Assembly (NCBI GenBank): GCA_024998705.1
Contig: JACOEF010000249.1
Span: 1 to 22,823, forward strand
Direction of reading: 5' to 3'
Length of the DNA: 22,823 bases
Source of the DNA: Nitrospira sp.
Lineage (GTDB): Bacteria; Nitrospirota; Nitrospiria; Nitrospirales; Nitrospiraceae
The notes beneath the pieces were generated by a model. The model ran no database searches, was not told where the DNA came from, and saw only the letters and a program-made list of their open reading frames with translations. Made by a program: the position numbers and the translations under genes. Below are positions 5,366 to 16,034 of the stretch, in pieces. Positions within the stretch are counted from its first letter, which is position 1. Every line of letters starts with the position of its first letter.

Positions 5366-7096
5366 TCAGCCTTCCATCGTCGGCTTCAGCAGCTTCCTCA
5401 ATTCCGCGTACGACCTGGTGTTCAGTACATCCGCTTTCTCAAGCCATCCCCGCCTGGCCTGCCCGATGCCGAATCGCGCATGCTCCAGATCCAGCCTGCT
5501 GTGCGCATCCGTATTCACCGCCAGTAACAGGCCTTCCTCCTTCGCCATCCGACAGTGGATGTCCGTCAGATCCAATCGTTCAGGCTGAGCATTCACTTCA
5601 AGAAAGCACCGGCGCTCGCGCGCCTTCCGTATAATGCGGAGCATGTCCACGTCGTACGGCTCGCGCCGGCCGATCAGGCGCCCGCTGGGATGGGCCAGGA
5701 TGGAAAAGTGCGGATGGTCCATCGCCTTCATGATGCGCTCGGTCTGCGTCCGCTGGGAAAGGTTGAACCGGCTGTGCACCGCGCCGACCACCAGATCCAA
5801 CCGGCCGAGCACCTCATCCGGCAAATCCAAACTCCCGTCTTCCAGAATGTCGACCTCGATGCCTTTGAGAATCGTGATCCCTGACAGGGTGGCATTCAGC
5901 CGATCGATGTCGTCCATTTGCTGCAGCAACCTGGCGGAGTCGAGGCCCTTGGCCATCGTCAACCGGCGGGAATGGTCGGTGATGGCGAAATACCGCCATC
6001 CCCGCAGCCGGGCGGCCTCTGCCATTTCCGACAGACTGTGCCGGCCGTCGGTCGCTCTCGTATGCGCATGGAGATCGCCCTTCAGATCCTGCAGATCCAC
6101 GAGGTGCGGGAGTCGCCCGGCCTTTGCCGCTTCGATCTCTCCCCGCCCCTCTCTCAATTCCGGTGGAATCCAGGGCAGGCCGAGGGCGGCGTAAACCGAT
6201 TCCTCCGTCTCTCCGGCAACAGGCTTGTCCCCACGAAACAGGCCATATTCATTGAGCTTCATCCCGCGCTGTTGAGCCAGCTGCCGAAGCACGACGTTGT
6301 GCGCCTTGTTCCCGGTGAAATAGAGCAGCGCTGCTCCGTAACTTTCTTGCGGCACGACTCTCAAATCCACCTGCAGGCCGCTCTGAAGGCGGACACTGGC
6401 CTTCGTCTCGCCATGCGCCAGCACGTCGCGGACTTCGCGATAGGCCACAAACCGATCCGCGACGGTCCGCCCCGCAGGAGCCGTCACCAGAATGTCCAGA
6501 TCGCCGATGGTTTCCAGTCCACGACGATAACTCCCTGCCACGATGACTCGACTGACGTTTGAAGCTTGCTCCAGATACGCCACCAATGCCTCGGCATAGG
6601 GGGTCGCCACGGCTCGCTTCACCCGTGGGGCTTCGGCAAGACGCGCGGCCAAGGCCTTAAGAATATGCTGCTCGGTTTTTCCCCCGAATCCCGCCAAGGT
6701 CCGGACCCGGCCCTCCTGCGCCGCCTTCTGCAATTCGGAAGGGCTACGGATCTTCAACTCCTGCGTGAGCGTCTTCACTCGCTTAGGCCCGAGCCCGGGG
6801 ATGCGGAGCAACTCCGTCAGCGTCGCCGGGACCTTTTTTCGCTGAGCTTCTAAGGCCGCCGAGGTTCCTGTGGCGAGAATTTCTTTGATCTTTCCCGCCA
6901 GGTCGTCGCCGATACCCGGCAGGCTGGTCAGGTCGTGGCCCGTCGCCACCATCTCCCCCACCTCATCCGGAAGATCGCGTAACGTTCTCGCGGCAAACCG
7001 ATAGGCTCGGACCCGGAAGGGATTGGCGCCTTCGATCTCAAGCAGATCAGCCATTTCCTCGAAGGCTGTCGCGACCTCGGCGTTATGCACGGTCAT
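5366..7096 (-). CDS. polX: Bacterial family X DNA polymerase with PHP 3'-5' exonuclease domain (PolX)
   Basis: The 576 residues match the full PolX layout. An N-terminal 8-kDa-like helical region has helix-hairpin-helix elements LPGIGDDLAGKI (59-70) and IPGLGPKRVKTL (99-110). The nucleotidyltransferase palm has GSYRRGLETIGDLDIL with catalytic D199 and D201 and a third Asp, D244 (VDLRVV). The C-terminal PHP domain has DLHAHT (341-346), ITDHS (372-376), an internal LAHPSGR and NTDAHS. It is a gap-filling repair polymerase with a manganese-dependent 3'-5' exonuclease and AP-endonuclease-type activities in studied members. A weak AGGAG precedes the ATG by about 13 bases. It heads the leftward pair with the malic enzyme gene. 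Confidence 0.95.
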   Translation of the reverse strand: MTVHNAEVATAFEEMADLLEIEGANPFRVRAYRFAARTLRDLPDEVGEMVATGHDLTSLPGIGDDLAGKIKEILATGTSAALEAQRKKVPATLTELLRIPGLGPKRVKTLTQELKIRSPSELQKAAQEGRVRTLAGFGGKTEQHILKALAARLAEAPRVKRAVATPYAEALVAYLEQASNVSRVIVAGSYRRGLETIGDLDILVTAPAGRTVADRFVAYREVRDVLAHGETKASVRLQSGLQVDLRVVPQESYGAALLYFTGNKAHNVVLRQLAQQRGMKLNEYGLFRGDKPVAGETEESVYAALGLPWIPPELREGRGEIEAAKAGRLPHLVDLQDLKGDLHAHTRATDGRHSLSEMAEAARLRGWRYFAITDHSRRLTMAKGLDSARLLQQMDDIDRLNATLSGITILKGIEVDILEDGSLDLPDEVLGRLDLVVGAVHSRFNLSQRTQTERIMKAMDHPHFSILAHPSGRLIGRREPYDVDMLRIIRKARERRCFLEVNAQPERLDLTDIHCRMAKEEGLLLAVNTDAHSRLDLEHARFGIGQARRGWLEKADVLNTRSYAELRKLLKPTMEG

Positions 7097-7252
7097 GATC
7101 GTTCCGCGACTCCTGCCGGGTTGCCCGCACCCATGGCCCTCTTACCTGCGATCCGCTCGTTCCGGTGAACAAAGCCCGGCCTTCGCCATCACCACTCGCT
7201 TTCAAGCAATGAGCGGGCCAACCGCCGCCAACACAGACAAGCACGAGCCTTG

Positions 7253-7786
7253 CTAGTTCGCATGATGCATGACGGTTCGTCGCAAACGTGCGGAGTAGCG
7301 ACGCGAGGTCCGCGGCTCGACGAATAAGTCGAGCCACGCTTGCGGACGCCGGCGAGGCGGTGAGCCGGCCGTGTCTTGGCGCACGGAGTCGTGGGGAGGG
7401 AAGGCATCCTTGAGCAGGATGTCGACCGACCGGGCGGCGAGACCGCCCGCCGACAGGCGGGTCGCAGCTGCGAATCCGCAATTGCAGCAGAAACACTCAT
7501 GAATCATGCGGGCTAGAGGATCGTCGCGTTCTTCCCCAGTGACGGAATCGGCGCTGTCGCGGAACGCCTCCATGAGGGTGTCTCTCTGAACACCCGACGA
7601 GCGGAACAGAATAACGAACACATCGGCCCAACTGGCCTCTCCCAAGCTCTTGAAATCCGTGACGCGGCGGGCGCAAATGTCCCTCGCAGGTTTCAGATAT
7701 TGGATAGTATACTGAGCCGCTGTACGGATGGAGGCACGACAGGATGGCTGGATGGATCGATCGCTGGCGGGCTGCGACGGTGGCAA
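7253..7786 (-). CDS. Doubtful hypothetical ORF over an inverted-repeat-rich stretch
   Basis: A 177-codon open frame runs leftward. Its first 30 codons overlap the start of the opposite-strand protease gene and are unlikely to be translated. The middle reads like a protein (a region around SWADVFVILF, then ARMIHECFCCNCG). The C-terminal part is encoded by DNA full of perfect inverted repeats and is rich in Arg/Pro, with a second frame also open. An internal ATG giving about 106 residues (MEAFRDSADS...) is the most plausible start. No family is recognised. It may be a decayed gene or chance coding across a structured non-coding stretch of the 7097-7743 gap. Confidence 0.25.
   Translation of the reverse strand: MPPSQPASDRSIQPSCRASIRTAAQYTIQYLKPARDICARRVTDFKSLGEASWADVFVILFRSSGVQRDTLMEAFRDSADSVTGEERDDPLARMIHECFCCNCGFAAATRLSAGGLAARSVDILLKDAFPPHDSVRQDTAGSPPRRRPQAWLDLFVEPRTSRRYSARLRRTVMHHAN
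7308..7347. repeat. Long hairpin-forming inverted repeat
   Basis: GTCCGC plus GGCTCGAC pairs with GTCGAGCC and, after a 6-base bulge, GCGGAC. This gives an 8-bp perfect inner stem with a 6-base loop and a 6-bp outer stem. Two more perfect stems lie nearby: GGGCGG-CGAGA-CCGCCC at about 7432-7448 and CCCGCC-GACA-GGCGGG at 7446-7461. There is no T-run, so it is not a standard terminator. Confidence 0.6.
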
Positions 7787-8634
7787 TCGGGTCTATTCAG
7801 CAAGCCGACATACGACCCCGCAACGGCCGGGTTTCAACCAAGAAGTTTTTTGCCGTGGTCGGCACCGGTGTGCTCTTCTCGTTACACGGACCCGGCAGGC
7901 AGGAATCCTGGCTGGTCACCGCAAAACATGTCTTCCTCGACCCACCTGACCACTGGCAGCCCTCCACGCTCGGGATCGTATTCCCCCAGACGCCTGGCCG
8001 GAGAGTGAAACAGGGCCTGGAAATTCCGCTTCAATTGACCGAAGCAGGACGGCGCTGCTGGTACCCTCACCCGGACAAAGCCGTAGATCTTGCCTGTCTT
8101 CCGCTGTCCTTCACCATGCGCCAGCCGAAACCGGGCGCCCCCTCTTCCATTACATGGATGGACATTGCCACGACGGCGGAGCTTTATGAAGGCGTCCCCA
8201 TCATGGTGCTAGGCTATCCTGCGGCGTTCGATATTCCCGATTCACCACGCGCGATTGTCCGGCAGGGCATCGTCTCTTGGGTCTCGCCGACCCGCCCCGG
8301 CTCAGAAGTCTTTCTCATCGATAGCCACGTGTTTCCCGGCAACAGCGGGGGACCGGTCTTCCGGCTTCCCATTACCATAGATCGGGAAGGACATCTCACT
8401 GCGGGAGGGGCGGTCACGCTACTCGGCATCGTCACCCAGGCCAGGATCCAGAGCTTGCCCCTGCTGGCGGGAGGCAACCACGTCGACTTGTACCTTCAAG
8501 GCAAGACACGCTCCGAGCCCCTGCTCACACCCAGCTTTCTAAGCCTCGGGCTGGTTGAACCGGCCTATCGCATCAAACAACTGCTGGTTTCAGCGACTCG
8601 CCGCCACCACCGGCGAAAGAAATCGGCTTCGTGA
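7744..8634 (+). CDS. Trypsin-like serine protease domain protein
   Basis: This 296-residue protein has the chymotrypsin-fold triad in order: H62 in WLVTAKHVF, D115 in DKAVDLACLPL and S201 in FPGNSGGPVF. The conserved GYP of the second barrel (VLGYPAAFDIP) is also present. There is no signal peptide, transmembrane helix or PDZ domain, so it differs from DegP/HtrA and would act in the cytoplasm unless exported by another route. GGAGG at 7730-7734 lies 9 bases before the ATG, and a TATACT hexamer (7708-7713) could be a -10 element. It stands alone between leftward genes. The fold and triad are clear; the substrate is unknown. Confidence 0.8.
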   Translation: MAGWIDRWRAATVAIGSIQQADIRPRNGRVSTKKFFAVVGTGVLFSLHGPGRQESWLVTAKHVFLDPPDHWQPSTLGIVFPQTPGRRVKQGLEIPLQLTEAGRRCWYPHPDKAVDLACLPLSFTMRQPKPGAPSSITWMDIATTAELYEGVPIMVLGYPAAFDIPDSPRAIVRQGIVSWVSPTRPGSEVFLIDSHVFPGNSGGPVFRLPITIDREGHLTAGGAVTLLGIVTQARIQSLPLLAGGNHVDLYLQGKTRSEPLLTPSFLSLGLVEPAYRIKQLLVSATRRHHRRKKSAS

Positions 8635-8646
8635 TGGTCAGGAAGA

Positions 8647-8865
8647 TTAGTTCATTCCGGCGCTCGCGCTCCTGGCCAGGAGCTGCCGTGCGCCTTCAGG
8701 CGTACGCATCTTCCGGCGATGCTCAAGGATGAGCGGATCGATGTGCTCCCCGCACATCACGCAACGCCACCCTACCTGGTTGACCTCGCGAATCTCCTCG
8801 CGCACCATCAGCCCTCCGCAGCGATCGCATCGATCATGAGCAATCTGTGTCGGGTGCGTCACCAT
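8647..8865 (-). CDS. Small zinc-ribbon protein
   Basis: This 72-residue protein has CDRCGG (C13, C16) and CVMCGE (C35, C38), which together form one four-cysteine zinc ribbon, followed by a basic C-terminal helix (HRRKMRTPEGARQLL). Minus-strand AAAGGAGAGTTAT just before the ATG is a strong ribosome-binding site. It converges with the protease gene, with only 12 bases between the stops. Function is unknown; nucleic-acid or protein binding is the usual role of such ribbons. Confidence 0.7.
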   Translation of the reverse strand: MVTHPTQIAHDRCDRCGGLMVREEIREVNQVGWRCVMCGEHIDPLILEHRRKMRTPEGARQLLARSASAGMN

Positions 8866-8944
8866 ATAACTCTCCTTTTATTTTTCCGCTGAAGCGGCCT
8901 TCTGTCTCCTGTTTCTTATTGGAGTAGTTCGCCGTGAAAAGGAT

Positions 8945-9082
8945 TCATGATTGCTTCGCCCTGCCGACGACCACCCGATACTCCGGATTGGCACGAAATA
9001 TCGCATTGAAGTTGCGGCAGTCACTTCGGACAGCGCCCATGATGAATACTCGCGTCCCGTCGCTCTTGGCGCGATTATCCAC
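8945..9082 (-). pseudogene. N-terminal remnant of a cyclic-2,3-diphosphoglycerate-synthetase-like GTPase
   Basis: On the minus strand a GTG at 9082 follows GAGGAGAGAC and opens 45 codons to a TGA at 8945. The peptide contains RVFIMGAVRSDCRNFNAIFR followed by ANPEYRVVV. This matches, in degraded form, the N-terminus of the CpgS-like GTPase family (RVIIMGAAGRDFHNFN, then xxFRDNPxYEVVAFT), whose members are several hundred residues long. The GRDFHN core is altered, the protein ends just after this block, and no continuation is visible to the left. I read it as a decayed start of a deleted gene. It is too short for certainty; a real 45-residue peptide is the alternative. Confidence 0.5.
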
Positions 9083-9429
9083 GTCTCTCCTCTTCACACT
9101 GGCGAATAATGCTACAGGTGACTATCCGCAGTCCTCGCCAGTGGCGCAATAACCAGCGGGATTGCCGTTGTCTCTCACTCCGGCCTTCAGGAACGTCGAT
9201 GGTCTATGCCTTGCAGAATGCATGCTGGGAGGCCGTCCGAGTCATGCCATTCTGCTGCGGCAAACGAGCAGCCGGCATCTGCGTCGTTCTCGGCCCGAAA
9301 AACTCCTCACCGTATTCCAGTGAATACGTTTCCGGACTTTTCGCGCCTGCAACCTCGCATCTACCAGCAGCTCCTTGGCCTCGCAACGAAGGATGACTCG
9401 GACAGACTCCTGGGAGTGTAAACCACACC
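9083..9429. other. Region without a convincing gene, upstream of acsA
   Basis: Several short frames overlap here, including plus-strand 9206-9421 ending [21 protein letters not shown] and a minus-strand 82-codon frame. None shows a domain, a good ribosome-binding site or consistent codon use. The right end serves as the acsA leader. It may be debris of the same deletion that truncated the GTPase-like gene. Confidence 0.4.
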
Positions 9430-11190
<1,761 letters not shown>

Positions 11191-11209
11191 CAGCGATGAT
11201 GAATGATCC

Positions 11210-11258
11210 CTCAGTAGCGGACCACCTGTCTGGAAACAGATGGACGTGCGTAACTGAG
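11210..11258 (+). promoter_or_regulatory. Stem-loop between acsA and cbpA
   Basis: CTCAGT (11210-11215) pairs perfectly with ACTGAG (11253-11258). Inside, CCACCTGT (11222-11229) pairs with ACAGATGG (11236-11243) with one mismatch around a 6-base loop. No T-run follows, so it is more likely a processing or stability element or an attenuating structure just before the cbpA ribosome-binding site than a terminator. Confidence 0.45.
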
Positions 11259-11277
11259 CAACCGGGAACGAGGCAGC

Positions 11278-12210
11278 ATGGAATTTAAGGACTACTACAA
11301 AACCCTCGGCATTGAGCGCACCGCGACAGCCGACGAGATCAAAAGCGCCTATCGAAAACTCGCGCGCAAGCACCACCCGGATGTGAACAAAGAGCCGGGA
11401 GCAGAAGCACGCTTCAAGGAACTTGGCGAGGCGTACGAGGTGCTCAAGGACACGGAGAAACGCGCCGCCTATGACGACCTCGGCAATCGCTGGCGCGAGG
11501 GGCAGGAATTCACACCGCCGCCCGAATGGGGCGCCGGCTTCGAATTCACCCAGGGCGGAGCGTCCGCAACAGAAGCGGCCGACTTCAGCGACTTCTTCTC
11601 GTCCCTCTTCGGCAACTTCTCCCGCCACGCCGAGTCCACGCATACCCGTGGTGAAGACCATCATGCCAAGATCTTCATCCCGCTCGAGGATGCGTTTCGC
11701 GGCGGAACGCAGACGCTGACCCTGCGCGCGCCGCAGGTGAATGCGCAAGGCCGGCCGGAGTTGCGGGAGCGATCGCTCAACGTGCAAATCCCCAACGGGG
11801 TTCGAGAAGGCCAGCACATCCGGCTGGCTGGGCAAGGGGCTCCGGGAATCACGGGAACCTCTCCCGGTGACCTCTACCTTGAAATTCACTTTCATCCCCA
11901 CAAGCTGTATCAGGTGCAGGGCCGAGACCTCTCACTCTTATTGCCGATTGCCCCCTGGGAAGCGGCGCTTGGCGCAACGGCCAAGGCACCCACGCCGAGC
12001 GGAGTGGTCGAGGTAAAAATCCCGCCGGGATCGCGGAGCGGACGCAAACTCAGGCTCAAGGGGCGCGGCATTCCCGGCGAACCGGCGGGAGATCTGTATC
12101 TCATCCTCGAGGTGGTGCTTCCGCCGGCGGACAGCGAACGTGCGCAGGAAATCTATCACACCATGGCGCAGGAGCTGGCATTCAATCCGCGCCAGACACT
12201 GGGGGTCTGA
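11278..12210 (+). CDS. cbpA: DnaJ-class co-chaperone CbpA
   Basis: This 310-residue protein has an N-terminal J domain (1-70) with HHPDV carrying the essential HPD tripeptide at about 33-35. A Gly/Phe-containing linker follows, then two beta-barrel substrate-binding domains typical of CbpA/DnaJ C-termini, including IPLEDAFRGG and GAPGITGTSPGDLYLEI. There is no cysteine-rich zinc-finger region, which separates it from true DnaJ. It stimulates DnaK ATPase and delivers clients. It is followed without any gap by the gene for its modulator CbpM, the classic pair. Confidence 0.93.
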   Translation: MEFKDYYKTLGIERTATADEIKSAYRKLARKHHPDVNKEPGAEARFKELGEAYEVLKDTEKRAAYDDLGNRWREGQEFTPPPEWGAGFEFTQGGASATEAADFSDFFSSLFGNFSRHAESTHTRGEDHHAKIFIPLEDAFRGGTQTLTLRAPQVNAQGRPELRERSLNVQIPNGVREGQHIRLAGQGAPGITGTSPGDLYLEIHFHPHKLYQVQGRDLSLLLPIAPWEAALGATAKAPTPSGVVEVKIPPGSRSGRKLRLKGRGIPGEPAGDLYLILEVVLPPADSERAQEIYHTMAQELAFNPRQTLGV

Positions 12211-12540
12211 ATGGAGCAGCCACAGGACATTCTGATAGGCACGGTGATCGGTGACGAAAGCGTGTTGTCGATCGAGGAGTTGGCCAGGGCTTGCGGAGCA
12301 GAGAGTCAATGGATCATCGAACTGGTCGCCATCGGGGTCTTGGAACCGGAGGGGCCCGAGACCTCAACCTGGCGATTTCACGCGGCGGATCTCACCTGCG
12401 CCCGCCGAATGGCTCGTCTCCAACGGGATTTTGATGCCAGCCTCGATGCCGCTGCCGCCATGCTGGAGTTGCTTGAACAGATCGAACAGCTCCGTGCGCG
12501 ATTGAAGCAGACCGGTCTCGATATGGAACGCACCACATGA
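12211..12540 (+). CDS. cbpM: Chaperone modulator CbpM (MerR-like)
   Basis: This 109-residue protein starts at the base after the cbpA stop codon. An N-terminal helix-turn-helix of MerR type ([26 protein letters not shown], read in two parts) and a C-terminal coiled-coil helix ([14 protein letters not shown]) match CbpM. In Escherichia coli, CbpM binds the J domain of CbpA and inhibits it. Its last codons overlap the pdhA start (ATGA at 12537-12540), so chaperone control and pyruvate dehydrogenase synthesis are translationally coupled here. Confidence 0.85.
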   Translation: MEQPQDILIGTVIGDESVLSIEELARACGAESQWIIELVAIGVLEPEGPETSTWRFHAADLTCARRMARLQRDFDASLDAAAAMLELLEQIEQLRARLKQTGLDMERTT

Positions 12541-13517
12541 CGACTTCTCTGACAGGGAACCACGGGCGTGACCTGCTGCGGCAGATGCTCCGGATCCGCC
12601 GCTTCGAAGAACGGGCCGCCGAACTGTATCAGTTAGGGAAGATCCACGGTTTTCTGCATCTCTATATCGGTGAAGAAGCCGTGGCTGCCGGCTCTATCCC
12701 GTTGTTCACGAATGAGGATGCGATCGTCGCCACCTATCGGGAGCACGGCCATGCGCTGGTGCGCGGCACATCGATGGATCACCTGATGGCCGAGCTGTAC
12801 GGGAAGGCTGCCGGCTGCGCGCGCGGACGAGGAGGCTCGATGCACTTCTTCGATGCCTCGCACCGGTTTTACGGAGGCCTGGCCATCGTGGCCGGAGGAT
12901 TACCCGTCGCCGTCGGTCTGGCGCTGGCCGACAAGATGCAAGGTCGCACGCGTGTGACCGGCTGCTACTTCGGCGATGGCGCGGTGGCAGAGGGCGAGTT
13001 CCACGAATCCCTCAACCTGGCCGCCTTGTGGAAACTGCCGGTGCTGTTTCTCTGTGAAAATAACTTCTATGCGATGGGCACCGCCCTGGCCCGCCATCAA
13101 TCGCAACCGGATATTGCCGCCAAGGCGAATGCCTATGCGATGGGCTCCGACACAGTCGACGGCATGGATGTCCTGGCGGTTGAGACCGCAACCAGTCGCG
13201 CACTCGATCTAGTCCGAAACGGTCACGGCCCCTACTTACTGGAGTACCGGACCTATCGTTTTCGCGCCCATTCCATGTATGACGCCGAACTGTATCGAAC
13301 GAAGGAGGAGGTCAACGACTGGAAGCGGCGCGACCCGACTGCGACGTTCGAACAGCACCTTCGCCACGCACAATTGCTGTGCGACGACGATCTCCAAGCA
13401 ATAGAGGCGCTGATTACAAGCGAGATCGAGGTAGCCGTGGCCTTCGCCGAAGCTGCCCCCTGGGAGCCGGTCCAGGATCTCAATAAGGATGTATCCACTC
13501 GACAACGTGACGCGTAA
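12537..13517 (+). CDS. pdhA: Pyruvate dehydrogenase E1 component, alpha subunit
   Basis: This 326-residue alpha subunit is of the heterotetrameric E1, which decarboxylates pyruvate with thiamine diphosphate and passes the acetyl group to E2 lipoate. The ThDP/Mg site motif is complete: GDG at 146-148 through NN at 175-176 ([16 protein letters not shown] to LFLCENN). [21 protein letters not shown] and [10 protein letters not shown] (conserved loop near the active site) are also typical. The length is at the short end for E1 alpha. Acetoin or branched-chain dehydrogenase E1 subunits look similar, but the neighbouring E1 beta and E2 favour pyruvate. Confidence 0.88.
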   Translation: MTTSLTGNHGRDLLRQMLRIRRFEERAAELYQLGKIHGFLHLYIGEEAVAAGSIPLFTNEDAIVATYREHGHALVRGTSMDHLMAELYGKAAGCARGRGGSMHFFDASHRFYGGLAIVAGGLPVAVGLALADKMQGRTRVTGCYFGDGAVAEGEFHESLNLAALWKLPVLFLCENNFYAMGTALARHQSQPDIAAKANAYAMGSDTVDGMDVLAVETATSRALDLVRNGHGPYLLEYRTYRFRAHSMYDAELYRTKEEVNDWKRRDPTATFEQHLRHAQLLCDDDLQAIEALITSEIEVAVAFAEAAPWEPVQDLNKDVSTRQRDA

Positions 13518-13565
13518 ATCGCATGGCGTGACGCGTTCCGGAGGCACAACGAGCGGCTTGTTGCC

Positions 13566-14540
13566 ATGACCAAGATGACCTACAGAGAGGCGGTGCGGTC
13601 CGGATTGCGCGAGGCCCTACGACGCGATCCACGGGTGTTTCTGATGGGGGAAGATGTCGGACGATACGGCGGCACCTACGCGTGCAGCAAAGGTTTTCTC
13701 GACGAGTTCGGCCCCGAACGTATTCGTGATACGCCGCTGTCGGAAAGCACGTTCGTCGGCGCCGGTATCGGCGCAGCCCTGGGCGGGATGCGTCCAATTG
13801 TGGAAGTGATGACGGTGAACTTCAGCCTGCTGGCACTCGACCAGATTCTCAACAACGCCGCCACTCTCCGGCATATGTCCGGCGGACAATTCAACGTCCC
13901 GCTGGTCGTTCGGATGGCCACCGGAGCCGGCCGCCAGGTGGCGGCGCAACATTCGCACAGTCTGGAAGGGTGGTATGCGCACATTCCCGGCATCACTGTC
14001 CTGACGCCTGCCACCGTCACCGATGCGCGGGGTATGCTGCTCACCGCAGTCCAGGAGCCGGATCCGGTATTTATTTTCGAACATGCCTACCTCTACTCCA
14101 TGGAAGGCGAATGGGAAGACAACCAGCCCGCAGTCGATATTTCCCGCGCCGCAGTGCGCCGACCCGGAAAGGATGTGAGTCTGATTACCTTCGGAGGCAG
14201 CTTATGGAAGGCGTTGGCCGCTGCCACAGACCTGGCCCAAGCGGGCATCGATGCAGAGGTGCTGGACCTGCGCGTCTTGCGCCCACTCGACATCGGCACG
14301 ATCCTCACCTCCGTTCGAAAGACTCACCGCGCCGTGGTCATCGACGAAGCCTGGCGCACGGGAAGCTTCGCGGCGGAAATCTCCGCACAGATCATGGAAG
14401 GGGCCTTCTTCGATTTGGATGCCCCGGTCGCGCGCGTCTGTAGCGAGGAAGTTCCCATCCCCTATCCGAAGCACCTTGAAGACGCGGCGCTGCCGCAGCC
14501 GGACAAGATTGTAAAAGCGGTTCACAGATTACTGAAATAA
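13566..14540 (+). CDS. pdhB: Pyruvate dehydrogenase E1 component, beta subunit
   Basis: This 324-residue protein shows [33 protein letters not shown] (the Glu that activates the ThDP aminopyrimidine), [13 protein letters not shown] and [15 protein letters not shown]. The C-terminal transketolase-type domain has [18 protein letters not shown] and [12 protein letters not shown]. Together with pdhA it forms the alpha2beta2 E1. It lies 48 bases after pdhA. The closest ribosome-binding sequence (GGAGG) is about 20 bases upstream, so initiation may rely partly on coupling. Confidence 0.9.
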   Translation: MTKMTYREAVRSGLREALRRDPRVFLMGEDVGRYGGTYACSKGFLDEFGPERIRDTPLSESTFVGAGIGAALGGMRPIVEVMTVNFSLLALDQILNNAATLRHMSGGQFNVPLVVRMATGAGRQVAAQHSHSLEGWYAHIPGITVLTPATVTDARGMLLTAVQEPDPVFIFEHAYLYSMEGEWEDNQPAVDISRAAVRRPGKDVSLITFGGSLWKALAAATDLAQAGIDAEVLDLRVLRPLDIGTILTSVRKTHRAVVIDEAWRTGSFAAEISAQIMEGAFFDLDAPVARVCSEEVPIPYPKHLEDAALPQPDKIVKAVHRLLK

Positions 14541-14607
14541 CCACCGGAGATTCCTGTGCTCCATCATCCCTCACCGTTCCCGTGTCATGTTTCACGGAGA
14601 CTCCATC

Positions 14608-15780
14608 ATGGCTGAATTCCTGATGCCGACACTCGGCGCCGACATGACCGAAGGCACGTTGGTGCAGTGGAAAAAGCGCGCAGGTGACCGGATCACCAAG
14701 GGCGACATCATCGCCGAGGTGGACACGGAGAAGGCCGCCATCGACGTCGAGGCCCATGCCACAGGCATCATCGAGCGACTCATCAGCCGACCGGGCGACA
14801 AGGTTCCGGTCGGCACGGTCATGGCGATCATTCGCGAAGAAGGCCGGCCGACAACGAGTATCGCGTCTCCCCAGACGATCGCCACTCCACCGGCGCCCCC
14901 GCCGCCTGTCCCTCGAACGGAGGACATACCTGTTGCGACGACTCAGCCCGGCCGAGTGCGCATATCACCGGCGGCAAGAAAACTGGCCGCTGAACGAGGC
15001 ATCGACGCCGGCCAATTGCAGGGAACCGGTCCTGAAGGCGCCATCACTCTCGAAGATGTTGAACGGGCCACCGTAACAACTGCGGAGGGCGCCAAGCCAG
15101 TCAGCGGAACCGACCGTCAGGCACGGATGCGGCAAACCATCGCCGCAGCCATGGCCCGATCTAAGCGGGACATCCCTCACTATTATCTCAGCACCACCAT
15201 CGACATGGGCCGGGCGATCTCGTGGCTCACGGAGACGAACGAGCAGCGCCCCGTCACGGAGCGTCTCCTCTACGGTGTCCTGCTGATCAAAGCGGTTGCC
15301 CTCGCGCTGCGACGGGTGCCCGAACTCAACGCGCTGTGGAAGGACGGCGAGGCCGGCCGGAGCGAACGGATTCATATCGGCACAGCCATTTCCCTCCGCC
15401 AGGGTGGACTGGTCGCACCCGCGCTGCACGACGCGGATCGACTCAGTCTCAGCGAGCTGATGCAGCACTTTCAAGACCTGGTGAAGCGCGCCAGGGCCGG
15501 CTCGTTACGAAGTTCGGAACTGTCCGACCCGACGATTACCGTCACAAGCCTCGGTGAACAGGGAGTGGAAACTGTGTTCGGAGTCATTTATCCTCCGCAG
15601 GTCGCACTGGTTGGCTTCGGCAAAGTCGTCGAACGCCCCTGGGTCGCCGATGGCTTGGTTGTTGCGCGGCCGGTTCTCATCGCCTCGCTCTCCGCCGACC
15701 ACCGCGTGTCCGACGGCCACCGAGGAGGAGTGTTCCTGGCTGAGATCGATCGCCTGTTACAGGAGCCGCAATCATTATGA
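14608..15780 (+). CDS. pdhC: Dihydrolipoamide acetyltransferase (pyruvate dehydrogenase E2)
   Basis: This 390-residue protein starts at ATG 14608, preceded by GGAGA; the in-frame ATG at 14587 lacks such a signal. There is one lipoyl domain (1-78) with [11 protein letters not shown]42 being the lipoylated lysine. A Pro/Ala linker (about 85-113) leads to a peripheral-subunit-binding domain ([15 protein letters not shown], about 118-150) and the catalytic domain ending in [13 protein letters not shown] with the HxxxDG active site. It forms the core that transfers acetyl from lipoate to CoA. No E3 (lipoamide dehydrogenase) gene follows in this window. Confidence 0.92.
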   Translation: MAEFLMPTLGADMTEGTLVQWKKRAGDRITKGDIIAEVDTEKAAIDVEAHATGIIERLISRPGDKVPVGTVMAIIREEGRPTTSIASPQTIATPPAPPPPVPRTEDIPVATTQPGRVRISPAARKLAAERGIDAGQLQGTGPEGAITLEDVERATVTTAEGAKPVSGTDRQARMRQTIAAAMARSKRDIPHYYLSTTIDMGRAISWLTETNEQRPVTERLLYGVLLIKAVALALRRVPELNALWKDGEAGRSERIHIGTAISLRQGGLVAPALHDADRLSLSELMQHFQDLVKRARAGSLRSSELSDPTITVTSLGEQGVETVFGVIYPPQVALVGFGKVVERPWVADGLVVARPVLIASLSADHRVSDGHRGGVFLAEIDRLLQEPQSL

Positions 15781-16034
15781 GCAAGCCGACGGCCGGAGAT
15801 GAGACGCGAACAATGGTGCTCCGTATTCTGAGCGAGATCGCGCCTGAGGCGGATACGGCCTCGCTGCAACCGGACGTGAGTTTCCGCGATCAACTCGACC
15901 TCGACTCGATGGACTTCCTAAACTTCGTCGTCGCGCTTCACAAGGAGTTCCATCTTGAGATTCCGGAAGCCGACTACCCTCACTACATGACCTTGAACGG
16001 TTGCCTGGCCCGACTCTCCGCCGCACGATCATGA
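15777..16034 (+). CDS. Acyl carrier protein
   Basis: This acidic 85-residue protein has [20 protein letters not shown], in which the DSM serine is the phosphopantetheine attachment site. The start overlaps the pdhC stop by 4 bases. Its placement directly after E2 of pyruvate dehydrogenase is unusual, since housekeeping acpP normally sits with fab genes. It may therefore be a specialised carrier, for example for lipoate precursor or another acyl chain needed by the complex; that role is inference. The motif reads DSMDF rather than the DSLDxVE common in AcpP. Confidence 0.8.
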   Translation: MSKPTAGDETRTMVLRILSEIAPEADTASLQPDVSFRDQLDLDSMDFLNFVVALHKEFHLEIPEADYPHYMTLNGCLARLSAARS

